Shown here: positions 49,601-57,871 of the stretch, in pieces
Layout: every line of letters begins with the position of its first letter
How positions within the stretch are numbered: the stretch's first letter is position 1
Assembly: GCA_024232965.1 (NCBI GenBank)
Contig: JACKQF010000008.1
Coordinates: forward strand, 186,001-250,000
DNA: 64,000 nucleotides
Source of the DNA: Verrucomicrobiaceae bacterium
Lineage (GTDB): Bacteria; Verrucomicrobiota; Verrucomicrobiia; Verrucomicrobiales; Verrucomicrobiaceae
Reading direction: 5' to 3'
The notes under the pieces: model-generated
Databases searched by the model: none
The model's input: the letters and a program-made list of their open reading frames with translations, nothing else
What the model was told of the DNA's origin: nothing
Translations under genes and position numbers: made by a program

Positions 49601-51556
49601 ATGAGTAACGACTTCACGTCCGTCCTTGTCGAAAATCGAGTCTTCAAGCCATCGCCAGAGTTTTCCAAAAAAGCCCGCATCTCCAGCATGGCGCAGTACA
49701 AGAAATTGTACGCAGAGAGCATCAAGACACCGGATAAGTTTTGGGCGCGTGAAGCCAGCGAACTCACTTGGCAGACCAAGTGGAAGAAGGTGCTCGATTG
49801 GAAGGCGCCCTTTGCCAAGTGGTTCGTCGGCGGCAAAATCAACGTCTCCGAAAACTGCGTCGATCGCCATTTGCTGACCCATCGCAAGAACAAGGCCGCG
49901 ATCATCTGGGAAGGTGAACCCGGCGAGCAGCGCACCCTCACCTACCAGCAATTGCACACCGAGGTCTGCCGCTTTGCCAACGTCCTCAAAGCCCATGGCG
50001 TGAAGTCCAAGGACCGCGTACTGATCTATATGCCGATGGTGCCTGAGGCCGCGATCGCCATGCTCGCCTGCGCCCGTATCGGTGCCGTGCACAATGTGGT
50101 CTTCGGCGGTTTTAGCTCGACCTCCATCAAAGATCGCCTCGATGACAGCCAGGCCAAAGTGGTCATCACCGCAGACGGCGGATATCGGCGCGGTTCTGTC
50201 GTTCCGCTGAAAAAGAATGTCGATGAGGCATTGAAAGACACCCCAGACGTGAAGTGCGTGCTGGTGCTGAAGCGCACCGGCCAGGAGACAGAGATGAAGG
50301 AAGGTCGCGACTTCTGGTGGGGCGATGAAGTGAAGAAGGTGAAAACCACCTGCCCGGCCAAGGCCTTCGACTCAGAGCATCCCCTTTTCCTGCTTTACAC
50401 CTCCGGATCCACAGGCAAGCCCAAGGGCATCCTGCACACCTCCGGCGGCTACCTCACTGGCACCTACTGCACAAGCAAGTATGTCTTCGACCTCCGCGAT
50501 GACGACATTTATTGGTGCACGGCCGATGTGGGCTGGATCACCGGCCATAGCTACATCGTCTACGGACCGCTGGCCAATGGTGCCACCATCGTCATGTACG
50601 AAGGCGCGCCCAACTTCCCTGAGCCTGACCGTTTCTGGGACATCATCGAACGACTCAAGGTCACGATTCTCTACACGGCACCGACCGCCATCCGCGCTTT
50701 CATCAAGTGGGGCGATGAGTGGGTCAAAAAGCACGATCTCTCCAGCCTGCGCCTACTTGGTTCCGTCGGCGAGCCCATCAATCCCGAGGCCTGGATGTGG
50801 TATCACAAGATGATCGGCGGCGGACGCTGTCCGATTGTCGACACCTTCTGGCAAACGGAAACTGGCGCGATCATGATCTCGCCACTCCCCGGTGCAACAC
50901 CATGCAAACCCGGCACAGCCACCCTGCCCTTCTTCGGCATTGATGCCGCTATCCTTGATGAAGACGGCAAAGAAGTGAAGGCCAACGAGGGCGGCAAACT
51001 CGTCGTGCGCAAACCCTGGCCATCCATGCTGCGCAATATTTACGGCGACACCGAACGCTACAAGAGCGCCTACTGGGGCACTTACAAAGGTATTTACCTC
51101 GCTGGTGACGGTGCCCGTCGTGACAAGGACGGCAACTTCTGGATCGTCGGTCGCCTCGATGACGTCCTCAACGTATCCGGCCACCGTCTCGGCACCGCCG
51201 AGGTGGAAAGCGCCCTGGTCTCCCACCCCGCCGTCGCAGAAGCAGCTGTCGTGGGTCGTCCTGACGAAATCAAGGGCCAGGCCGTCGTCGCTTTCGTTAC
51301 ACTCAAAGAAGGCCAAACCGCCTCCCCTGAGTTGACAAAGGCGCTCAAAAATCACGTTGGCAGCGCCATTGGCGCGATCGCCAAGCCAGACGATATCCGT
51401 TACGCCGCCGCATTGCCCAAGACTCGCTCAGGCAAGATCATGCGCCGTCTGCTGAAGGAAATCTGCTCCGGCGGAAAGATCAAAGGCGATACCACTACGC
51501 TGGAAGACCTTAACGTCGTCGCCGCGCTCTCGGCCGGCACCAAAGACGACGACTAG
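49601..51556 (+). CDS. acs: Acetyl-CoA synthetase
   Basis: 651 residues. It activates acetate with ATP and CoA through acetyl-AMP. ANL-family motifs: LFLLYTSGSTGKPKGILHTSGGYL (P-loop-like A3), GWITGHSYIVYGPLANGAT, VDTFWQTETGAIMISPLPG, and C-terminal VSGHRLGTAEVESALVSH and KTRSGKIMRRLLK (the Lys normally acetylated). The length agrees with bacterial Acs (about 650). A terminator follows. Confidence 0.97.
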   Translation: MSNDFTSVLVENRVFKPSPEFSKKARISSMAQYKKLYAESIKTPDKFWAREASELTWQTKWKKVLDWKAPFAKWFVGGKINVSENCVDRHLLTHRKNKAAIIWEGEPGEQRTLTYQQLHTEVCRFANVLKAHGVKSKDRVLIYMPMVPEAAIAMLACARIGAVHNVVFGGFSSTSIKDRLDDSQAKVVITADGGYRRGSVVPLKKNVDEALKDTPDVKCVLVLKRTGQETEMKEGRDFWWGDEVKKVKTTCPAKAFDSEHPLFLLYTSGSTGKPKGILHTSGGYLTGTYCTSKYVFDLRDDDIYWCTADVGWITGHSYIVYGPLANGATIVMYEGAPNFPEPDRFWDIIERLKVTILYTAPTAIRAFIKWGDEWVKKHDLSSLRLLGSVGEPINPEAWMWYHKMIGGGRCPIVDTFWQTETGAIMISPLPGATPCKPGTATLPFFGIDAAILDEDGKEVKANEGGKLVVRKPWPSMLRNIYGDTERYKSAYWGTYKGIYLAGDGARRDKDGNFWIVGRLDDVLNVSGHRLGTAEVESALVSHPAVAEAAVVGRPDEIKGQAVVAFVTLKEGQTASPELTKALKNHVGSAIGAIAKPDDIRYAAALPKTRSGKIMRRLLKEICSGGKIKGDTTTLEDLNVVAALSAGTKDDD

Positions 51557-51592
51557 ACCTTACCAATAACCCGATTTGAAGTCCTACCTGAT

Positions 51593-51620
51593 GGGCGCGT
51601 TCCAAGAACGCGCCCATTTT
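51593..51620 (+). terminator. Rho-independent terminator of acs
   Basis: Perfect 10-bp stem GGGCGCGTTC (51593-51602) / GAACGCGCCC (51606-51615), CAA loop, then ATTTTG. Confidence 0.75.
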
Positions 51621-51677
51621 GTTATCGACATCCACCCTAGCGAACGCATCATTGCCCGCGTAACCTCATTCACGCCC

Positions 51678-52421
51678 ATGCGCACTAGCAATCCACTTCT
51701 CACCAACTCCACCTTCACGCCTCAGGGCTACGCCGCCCAGGCCACCCAGGTCATGACGCTAAAGGGAACGGCCAATGCCACCCTGATGCTGGTCCTCATG
51801 ATGATGGCCGCCGCCAGTTACACCTGGAAGATTGCCATCGAGAACCCAGCCAGTGCAGGCGGCTGGATCATTGGAGGCGCTATCGCTGGCTTTGTCCTCG
51901 TCCTCCTCACCACCTGGAAAAAGGAATGGGCAGCCATCACCGGCAGCCTCTATGCCATCGCAGAGGGCCTCTTCCTCGGCGGGCTCTCTGCCATGTATGA
52001 GCACCAGTTCCATGGGATCGTCATCCAGGCCGTGCTCCTGACCGGCGGCACACTCATCGCCCTCTTAGCAGCGTACAGCATGGGCATCATCAAGGCCACG
52101 GAGAACTTTAAACTCGGCGTATTTGCGGCAACCGGCGGGATCGCACTCGTTTATCTCGTGAGCATCGTGCTGGGCTTCTTTGGCATCCAAATTCCATTCA
52201 TTCACTCCAACGGAACCATCGGCATCCTGTTCAGCGTCGGTGTCGTGATCGTCGCAGCCCTGAATCTGGTGCTGGACTTTGACTTCATCGAAAACGGCTG
52301 CGAACGCGGTGCCCCCAAATACATGGAATGGTACGCCGCCTTCGGCCTGTTGGTGACTCTAGTCTGGCTCTACATCGAGATCCTCCGCCTCCTGGCCAAA
52401 CTGAATAGCCGCCGCGACTAA
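51678..52421 (+). CDS. Bax inhibitor-1/YccA-family membrane protein
   Basis: 247 residues from the ATG at 51678 (MRTSNPLLTNSTFTPQGYAA). Seven hydrophobic helices are visible, starting at TLKGTANATLMLVLMMMAAASY, with ITGSLYAIAEGLFLGGLSAMYE and NLVLDFDFIENGCERGAPKYMEWYAAFGLLVTLVWLYIEI, the last being the family's typical C-terminus. The family forms pH-sensitive calcium-leak channels. The longer frame from 51576 runs through the acs terminator and is rejected. Confidence 0.88.
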   Translation: MRTSNPLLTNSTFTPQGYAAQATQVMTLKGTANATLMLVLMMMAAASYTWKIAIENPASAGGWIIGGAIAGFVLVLLTTWKKEWAAITGSLYAIAEGLFLGGLSAMYEHQFHGIVIQAVLLTGGTLIALLAAYSMGIIKATENFKLGVFAATGGIALVYLVSIVLGFFGIQIPFIHSNGTIGILFSVGVVIVAALNLVLDFDFIENGCERGAPKYMEWYAAFGLLVTLVWLYIEILRLLAKLNSRRD

Positions 52422-52424
52422 CGA

Positions 52425-53399
52425 TCACTTCAGCGAAGCATCCGCCTCCCCATCCTTCTTGCGATACAGTTGGGTGGGGATCAACGTTTGCGCTGGCAGG
52501 GCCTGGCCCTTCGAGTGAGCCACGATTGCCTTCGCAATCTCGATCCCCATCTTATCTGGGAACTGGATCGGATCGGCGAAGATCTTGCCATCCTTGATCG
52601 CCTGCTTGCCTTCAGGCTGTCCGTCAAAGCCAATGATCACCACCTGATCCGCGCGACCTGCTTTTTCCAAAGCCGCCCGTGCCCCGAGGGCACTCGGATC
52701 ATTGATGGCAAAAATGCCACGAATCCCAGGGAAGGCTTGGAGCATGTCTTCCGCAGCCTTGTGGCCCTGATCCTTGGCCCCACCCCCATCAAGTTCCGAA
52801 ACGATCTCGATCTTCCCCGCGGCAGTTTGATTGTGCTGATCAATGACTTCCTTGAAGCCCTTCACGCGCAGGATGCAGGACTCCACCTGCTTCAAATCCA
52901 GAACGCCAACCTGACCACCTGAACTTCCTAGCGCCTCGATCATCGCCTGCGCCGCCTCGCGACCGCCACCGAAATTGTCTGTCGCAATCTGCGTGGCGAT
53001 TTTCACACCCGGCTCGTTGCAGGGGATATCCACGGTAAAAACGGGGATGCCCTCCGCGTTCGCCTTTTGGATCACTGGCACGATGGATTTGGAGTCTGCG
53101 GGGCTCAACACAATGGCTACGCAGCGCTTCACGATGAAGTCCTCCACATGATTGCTCTGCGTCTGGACGTTGTTATCTGCGCTCAGCACCACCGTGTCGT
53201 AGCCATACTTTGCGGCCTCCTCGGTGAGAGAATCGCCGATGACCTTGAAGAACGGATTTTGCAGTGTCAGCAAAGAAGCACCGATCAAGCCTCGGGACGC
53301 CTTAGGTGCAGCGGCGCTTTCTTCCTTTTTCCCACAGCCCGATGCCAGCAAAACCAGACAAGCAGGAACCCACAGTCTCTTCCAAAAGGTTGCGATCAT
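52425..53399 (-). CDS. Sugar-type ABC transporter substrate-binding lipoprotein
   Basis: 324 residues from the ATG at 53399. Lipoprotein signal FWKRLWVPACLVLLASGC. Type I periplasmic-binding fold (RbsB/LacI-like): LIGASLLTLQNPFFKVIGDSLTEEAAKYGYDTVVLSADNN, IPVFTVDIPCNEPG, VGVLDLKQVESCILRVKGF, FAINDPSALGARAALEKAG and VVIIGFDGQPEGKQAIKDG. It probably feeds a ribose-like ABC importer; no permease is adjacent. Its 3' end nearly touches the stop of the BI-1 gene. Confidence 0.85.
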   Translation of the reverse strand: MIATFWKRLWVPACLVLLASGCGKKEESAAAPKASRGLIGASLLTLQNPFFKVIGDSLTEEAAKYGYDTVVLSADNNVQTQSNHVEDFIVKRCVAIVLSPADSKSIVPVIQKANAEGIPVFTVDIPCNEPGVKIATQIATDNFGGGREAAQAMIEALGSSGGQVGVLDLKQVESCILRVKGFKEVIDQHNQTAAGKIEIVSELDGGGAKDQGHKAAEDMLQAFPGIRGIFAINDPSALGARAALEKAGRADQVVIIGFDGQPEGKQAIKDGKIFADPIQFPDKMGIEIAKAIVAHSKGQALPAQTLIPTQLYRKKDGEADASLK

Positions 53400-53450
53400 C
53401 CCCCCACCCTTGCGAGCTTGGGAAAAGACGCAACCCATTTGGCACCCGCC

Positions 53451-54566
53451 TCAGACCACAGTGCCGCGACTACGCTTTGGCTTGGAGGACTTCGGCTTGC
53501 CCTGGGGGAGGTTCTCCTCCTGGAGGATCGTGTCCTGCGGCAGGGCGGTGGCACCTTTTTCCCCTTCCTCTTCCTTATCGGTGTAGGGCTTTTGATCCTG
53601 ATACAGCGCCAGTCGGCTTTTGAACTCTGCTTCGAGTTCCTTCCGCTCTTCGTCGGTCACGTCCTTGTCTTCAGCAAGCAGCGCGATGGCCTTTTTCTGC
53701 CACAGAATCGCCTCCATGAATTCACCATTGCGTGCCAACGCAGCCGCCATGGTATCGACCATCTCGTGCCGCTCCTCAGCGCCCGCCTCTGCCAGCATCT
53801 TCAGCGCGATCTTCGCCTGCTGGACGGCCTCATCCCCATTTTGCAAGTAAGGATCAGGGCATGTGGCCAGGAACCAAGCCAAATCGTTGGTGGCCCAGGG
53901 CTCATCGCTGCGAGACGCGCGCAGATACCAAGCGGCAGCCCGGCGATAATCCACCGGAACGCCGCTGCCCGTGTAGTAGAGGTAAGCCAGACGTGTCATC
54001 GCTGGCACGTAACCCTGCTGGGACGACTTCAGATACCAGAGCGCCGCCTTGGCGGTGTTCTTTTCCACCCCTTCACCACGCTCCACCTTTGAGGCGTAGG
54101 CTGCCTGCGCTGGCGCATACCCTTGGCTGGCGGCCTTTTGAAACCACTGCGCAGCTTTGGCTGGGTCCTTTTTCACACCACGACCCAGGTCATTGAGAAT
54201 CCCCAGACTGTGTTGTGCCATCGGCAAGCCAGCATCGGCCGCCTTTGTATACCACTCCGCCGCCTTTACCAAATCCTTTTCCACAGCCACTCCGTCTTCA
54301 TAGAGCGATCCGAGGATGTGTTGTGCGCGCAGGTGATTTTGCTCCGCCGCCTTCTTCACCCACTTCAGGCCTTCGGCCTCGTTCTTCTCCACGCCTTCGC
54401 CCGTGATCTGGCGAATTCCCAACTCGAACTGAGCGTCCGCATCGCCGCGCTCCGCCCATTGCTGCAACTCTTTTACCGGCGTGCCCCCCTGTTGGGCTTG
54501 AACAATGGAGATCGACGCGAAGGACAGGACGCCCACCAGCAAGGAAAAAAGCCAGACATTTTTCAT
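53451..54566 (-). CDS. Exported Sel1-repeat protein
   Basis: 371 residues from the ATG at 54566 (MKNVWLFSLLVGVLSFASIS signal). It has five or six Sel1-type TPR repeats between about residues 30 and 240, each carrying A-x-x-x-L-G-x-x-Y/L...G-V-x-x-(D/N)-x-x-K-A-A-x-W-(F/Y) (for example LGSLYEDGVAVEKDLVKAAEWY). A last helical segment with MVDTMAAALARNGEF resembles a TPR, and the end is Lys-rich and disordered (QDQKPYTDKEEEG, KPKSSKPKRSRGTVV). Sel1 repeats mediate protein-protein contacts. Confidence 0.85.
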   Translation of the reverse strand: MKNVWLFSLLVGVLSFASISIVQAQQGGTPVKELQQWAERGDADAQFELGIRQITGEGVEKNEAEGLKWVKKAAEQNHLRAQHILGSLYEDGVAVEKDLVKAAEWYTKAADAGLPMAQHSLGILNDLGRGVKKDPAKAAQWFQKAASQGYAPAQAAYASKVERGEGVEKNTAKAALWYLKSSQQGYVPAMTRLAYLYYTGSGVPVDYRRAAAWYLRASRSDEPWATNDLAWFLATCPDPYLQNGDEAVQQAKIALKMLAEAGAEERHEMVDTMAAALARNGEFMEAILWQKKAIALLAEDKDVTDEERKELEAEFKSRLALYQDQKPYTDKEEEGEKGATALPQDTILQEENLPQGKPKSSKPKRSRGTVV

Positions 54567-54676
54567 GATGGCTCCAATTCTAATCACGGTAGCGCCTTCG
54601 CACAACTACAGAACTGCACCGTTTCACCGGGTGTGGCGGTTGACGCTGGCAAAGTTCTGCGCAACCCTGACCGCCC

Positions 54677-56398
54677 ATGAGTTTCTGGCCAGCTTCGTTT
54701 TCCCGCGCCTTCGGTTCGCTCTGGCGGTTCGTCCGCCGCGCACCGCATTTAGGGACATGGGCAGCCTTGCTTGGGCTGGCCGTGATCGTCTTTTTACGGA
54801 TGAACGACTGGCACCTGCGTTTCGCCATGACGGACGAGGATCTGGATTTGATCGTCATCCCAGACGACGCCCTTTCCGAAAGGCTTTCGCTCATCAGCTA
54901 TGGCCTCAGTTGCGTCCTGCCGTACCTCAAGGTGGGTGCCCTACTGGGAGGGATCCTCCTCCATCTGGCTCTACTGAGAGCCCTGCCAAACCTTGAAAAA
55001 ATGGTCCGTCCAGCCTGGGGAGCGGGGATCTATGCTGCCACCTGGTTCATCTCGACAGACGTCGCAGAGCGCCTCCGCTACGCCCAGCTAACGATTAATG
55101 GAGAACCTGTCAGCGTCACAGCCTATGTGGTGAAGCTGGGCATGATTCTGATGGTCTGTCTCATTCCGCCATTGGGACTGCACTACTATGTCCGGTGCAA
55201 GCTGCTGGACCGTTACACCCTGCGTTCCTTTCTTCAACCCCTGCTCTTTTGCTTCATCGCCATCGCTGCGATCATGATCCTCATCGACATGACCGGAAAC
55301 CTCCGTGACTTCCAGGAGGCGGACGTGAAGTTTGGCGCCATCGTCGGATTCTACATCGACCTATTGCCCTACATCTTTGAATACGTCGCGCCCGCATCCC
55401 TACTGCTGGCCATGCTTTACTCACTGACCCGCATGTCCCGCTCGAACGAGATCGTCTCCATGCTGGGCGCAGGGCGCAGCATCATGCAGATCCTCAAGCC
55501 AGTTTTCGTCGTCGCCCTCGGGACCACGGCCCTGAGCATGGCAGCTGGCTACTACTGGGCACCGCGTGCAGAAGGCAATCGCGAAGCCATCATGCGGGCG
55601 CTGAACAAAAAAGAGTCCGGCTCGATCATGGCTGAGTCTCTCATGTTCCGAAACAAAGATACCCATCGCACATGGTATGCGGGCTCTTTTCCTTTCAATC
55701 TTCGGGATGACAAACTGCGCAATGTGGAGGTGCGTCAGGAAGACGGAAATGGCCATCTTCAGCGTACCTGGATTGCCCGCTCCGCCAACTGGTGGCCCAA
55801 TGGCTTGTGGAGGTTTTACGATGGGATCGAGATGACCTACGTCCAGGGAGAAGCAATGCCCAGGCAGACGCTCTTCCAGGGACAGGACGGCGGCCCCACC
55901 AAAATGGACGTCACCGCCTTCTCAGAAACCCCCTGGAGCATCGTCAGCTCCGCATTGGTGCCTGACTATCTCTCCGTCCCAGAGCTCGTCTCCTATCTCA
56001 CCGCCCACGAAGGCGGCGGCACGGAGAAGCTCTTGTCCTTCCAGACCAATCTCTGGCAGCGCTTCGCAAAGCCATGGCAGTGCCTCATCCTTGCCTTAGT
56101 CGCCGCACCTCTTGGGATCGCCTACTCGCGGCGCGGTGTTTTAGGCGGGGTAGCCGGGGCTATCTTCATCTTTTTGGGATTGATGTTCCTCAACGAATTC
56201 TCCCTCAGCCTCGGCAAGGGGGGCCACCTGCCCCCCTGGCTCGCGGTCTGGATTCCCCATCTCGTGTTTGGAACCATCGCGGCCGTGCTGCTCTACTACC
56301 GCACCACCAACAAGGATCTCCCCAAGCTTTCATTCAAAGGATTCAAGCGAGCCCAAATCGCCCGCCCACGGAATCGCAGTTCCGGCGCCGCTGCCTGA
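54677..56398 (+). CDS. LptF/LptG-family permease with N-terminal membrane extension
   Basis: 573 residues. Residues ~175-550 are a YjgP/YjgQ (LptF/G) permease, with LLDRYTLRSFLQPLLFCFIAIAAIMILIDM, a large periplasmic beta-jellyroll (~330-450) and final helices AKPWQCLILALVAAPLGIAYSRRG and VAGAIFIFLGLMFL. LptFG moves lipopolysaccharide out of the inner membrane with LptB. The first ~170 residues carry about four additional transmembrane helices (LGTWAALLGLAVIVFL, VLPYLKVGALLGGILLHLALLRA), which classical LptF/G lack. The start ATG at 54677 is well placed. Confidence 0.85.
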   Translation: MSFWPASFSRAFGSLWRFVRRAPHLGTWAALLGLAVIVFLRMNDWHLRFAMTDEDLDLIVIPDDALSERLSLISYGLSCVLPYLKVGALLGGILLHLALLRALPNLEKMVRPAWGAGIYAATWFISTDVAERLRYAQLTINGEPVSVTAYVVKLGMILMVCLIPPLGLHYYVRCKLLDRYTLRSFLQPLLFCFIAIAAIMILIDMTGNLRDFQEADVKFGAIVGFYIDLLPYIFEYVAPASLLLAMLYSLTRMSRSNEIVSMLGAGRSIMQILKPVFVVALGTTALSMAAGYYWAPRAEGNREAIMRALNKKESGSIMAESLMFRNKDTHRTWYAGSFPFNLRDDKLRNVEVRQEDGNGHLQRTWIARSANWWPNGLWRFYDGIEMTYVQGEAMPRQTLFQGQDGGPTKMDVTAFSETPWSIVSSALVPDYLSVPELVSYLTAHEGGGTEKLLSFQTNLWQRFAKPWQCLILALVAAPLGIAYSRRGVLGGVAGAIFIFLGLMFLNEFSLSLGKGGHLPPWLAVWIPHLVFGTIAAVLLYYRTTNKDLPKLSFKGFKRAQIARPRNRSSGAAA

Positions 56399-56420
56399 GA
56401 CCATCGCTCCATTTTTCATC

Positions 56421-57257
56421 ATGCAACAGAACTGGCACCTCCGCTCCCGCGCCCACCAATGCGCACTGACCGGCCGCCCCTTCGAGGAGGGCGATTCGTT
56501 TTACACCGCCATCTACCTCGACCCAAAAACCGCCCTCTACGAACGCCGCGATGTAGCGGCAGATGCTTGGAAAGACGAGCTCAAGGAGCGCACGCCCTAC
56601 TCCCACTGGAAGTCTTCTTACCAGAAGCCAGAGACCGAAGAGAAATCAGAGGTAACGCCCCGCGAAAACGCCCAGTCCATGCTGCAGCGCCTTGTTGAAG
56701 AAGACGATCCAGAAACCGAAAACTCACGCTACATTCTCGCGCTGATGCTAGAGCGCAAAAAGCAACTGGTCCCCAAAGACGTCAAGGAGACAGAAAACGG
56801 CCGACTTCTCTTCTACGAAAACAGAAAAACGGGCGACGTCTTTGTAGTCAGGGATCCCGAGCTCAGGCTCGACGAACTCGAGCAAGTCCAAGAAGAAATC
56901 GCCTTTCAACTGGGCTTCGCTGGTCCCGTGGAAGAGGCAGCGAAAGCGATCGGCATGACCGCCGGCCCAGACGGCAAGTTCAAGCCCAACGCAAAAACCA
57001 AGCCCACCCAAGAAGAAGCCGCAGAGCCCCCGGCGGTCCCTGACGTCACTTCTGTCCCTGATGTCCCTTCATCGACCGAAGAAAAGGACTCCGATGACGA
57101 AGAAGACTCCGACGACGAAGAGGACTCCGACGACGAAGAGGACTCCGACGACGAAGAGGACTCCGATGACGAAGAGGACTCCGATGACGAAGAGGACTCC
57201 GACGACGAAGAGGACTCCGACGACGAAGAGGACTCCGATGACGAAGACGAACAGTAG
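56421..57257 (+). CDS. Cytosolic protein with acidic DSDDEE tandem repeat tail
   Basis: 278 residues from the ATG at 56421 (MQQNWHLRSRAHQCALTGRP). The frame extends upstream within the previous gene but has no support. The N-terminal ~160 residues are a soluble domain with HQCALTGRPFEEGDSFYTAIY, reminiscent of a zinc-bearing Cys pair with CALTG, followed by AQSMLQRLVEEDDPETENSRYILALMLERKK. The C-terminal ~60 residues are about nine repeats of DSDDEE/DSDDEED (18-bp DNA repeat, 57086-57250). Function unknown. Confidence 0.65.
   Translation: MQQNWHLRSRAHQCALTGRPFEEGDSFYTAIYLDPKTALYERRDVAADAWKDELKERTPYSHWKSSYQKPETEEKSEVTPRENAQSMLQRLVEEDDPETENSRYILALMLERKKQLVPKDVKETENGRLLFYENRKTGDVFVVRDPELRLDELEQVQEEIAFQLGFAGPVEEAAKAIGMTAGPDGKFKPNAKTKPTQEEAAEPPAVPDVTSVPDVPSSTEEKDSDDEEDSDDEEDSDDEEDSDDEEDSDDEEDSDDEEDSDDEEDSDDEEDSDDEDEQ
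57086..57250 (+). repeat. 18-bp tandem repeat encoding DSDDEE
   Basis: About nine units of GACTCCGAYGACGAAGAR, with synonymous C/T changes between units. They sit in frame in the acidic tail of the 56421-57257 gene. Slippage can change the number of units. Confidence 0.9.
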
Positions 57258-57264
57258 CCCGCCG

Positions 57265-57708
57265 CTAGCCCAAGGCTTTGCTCATGGTTCGGTGGGGCAA
57301 CCCGACTTCAACGTACTCCCCCGAAACGGCGGCATAGCCTGCCTTTTGGTAAAACCCCAGAGCAGACATACGCGCATGCAACTCCGCCCGGTCCCGCCCG
57401 CGGAGTGATGCCAATTCCTCCGCCTTGGTCAAAAGCGTGCGGCCTAGCCCCATCCCCTGGCAGTCGGGCCCCACAGCCATTTGCCGCAGCCGCACATGAT
57501 CGCACTCCCAAACAAGGCTGAGGCTCCCCACCACTTGGCCTCCGATCACAGCCACTAGGTGAGTTTCACCCTTTTCCGCCGCGATCTGCTCATCGGAATA
57601 CGTCAGGCCCAACGGTTTACGCAGAACCTCATAGCGCAACTTTAGTGCTTCCGCATAAAGCGACGAACCATGCTCTGCCTCGCAGATCTCGACGTCAGGG
57701 CCAGCCAC
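57265..57708 (-). CDS. GNAT-family N-acetyltransferase
   Basis: 147 residues. GNAT landmarks: LVAVIGGQVVGSLSLVWE (strand 4), VRLRQMAVGPDCQGMGLGRTLLTKAEELA (acetyl-CoA-binding motif A, here Q-G-x-G-x-G-R), ELHARMSALGFYQKAGYAAV (motif B). The N-terminus starts MAGPDVEICEAEHGSSLYAEALKLRYEVLRKPLG, of the type seen in ElaA/ YbdR-like GNATs. The acceptor is unknown. Confidence 0.85.
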   Translation of the reverse strand: MAGPDVEICEAEHGSSLYAEALKLRYEVLRKPLGLTYSDEQIAAEKGETHLVAVIGGQVVGSLSLVWECDHVRLRQMAVGPDCQGMGLGRTLLTKAEELASLRGRDRAELHARMSALGFYQKAGYAAVSGEYVEVGLPHRTMSKALG

Positions 57709-57871
57709 GTCAAATTGCCTCCCTTTCGCGCCCGCAATCCTCTTGGATCTGACAACTCTGGTCTGGCATCGGAATTTCCATTTTCGTCCAAAAATCTAGC
57801 ACAGCGCCCGTTTTCAGGCAAGAATCGCCCATCGCACCCTGGGATAATTCAACCAACCAGCCGCCCCAACC

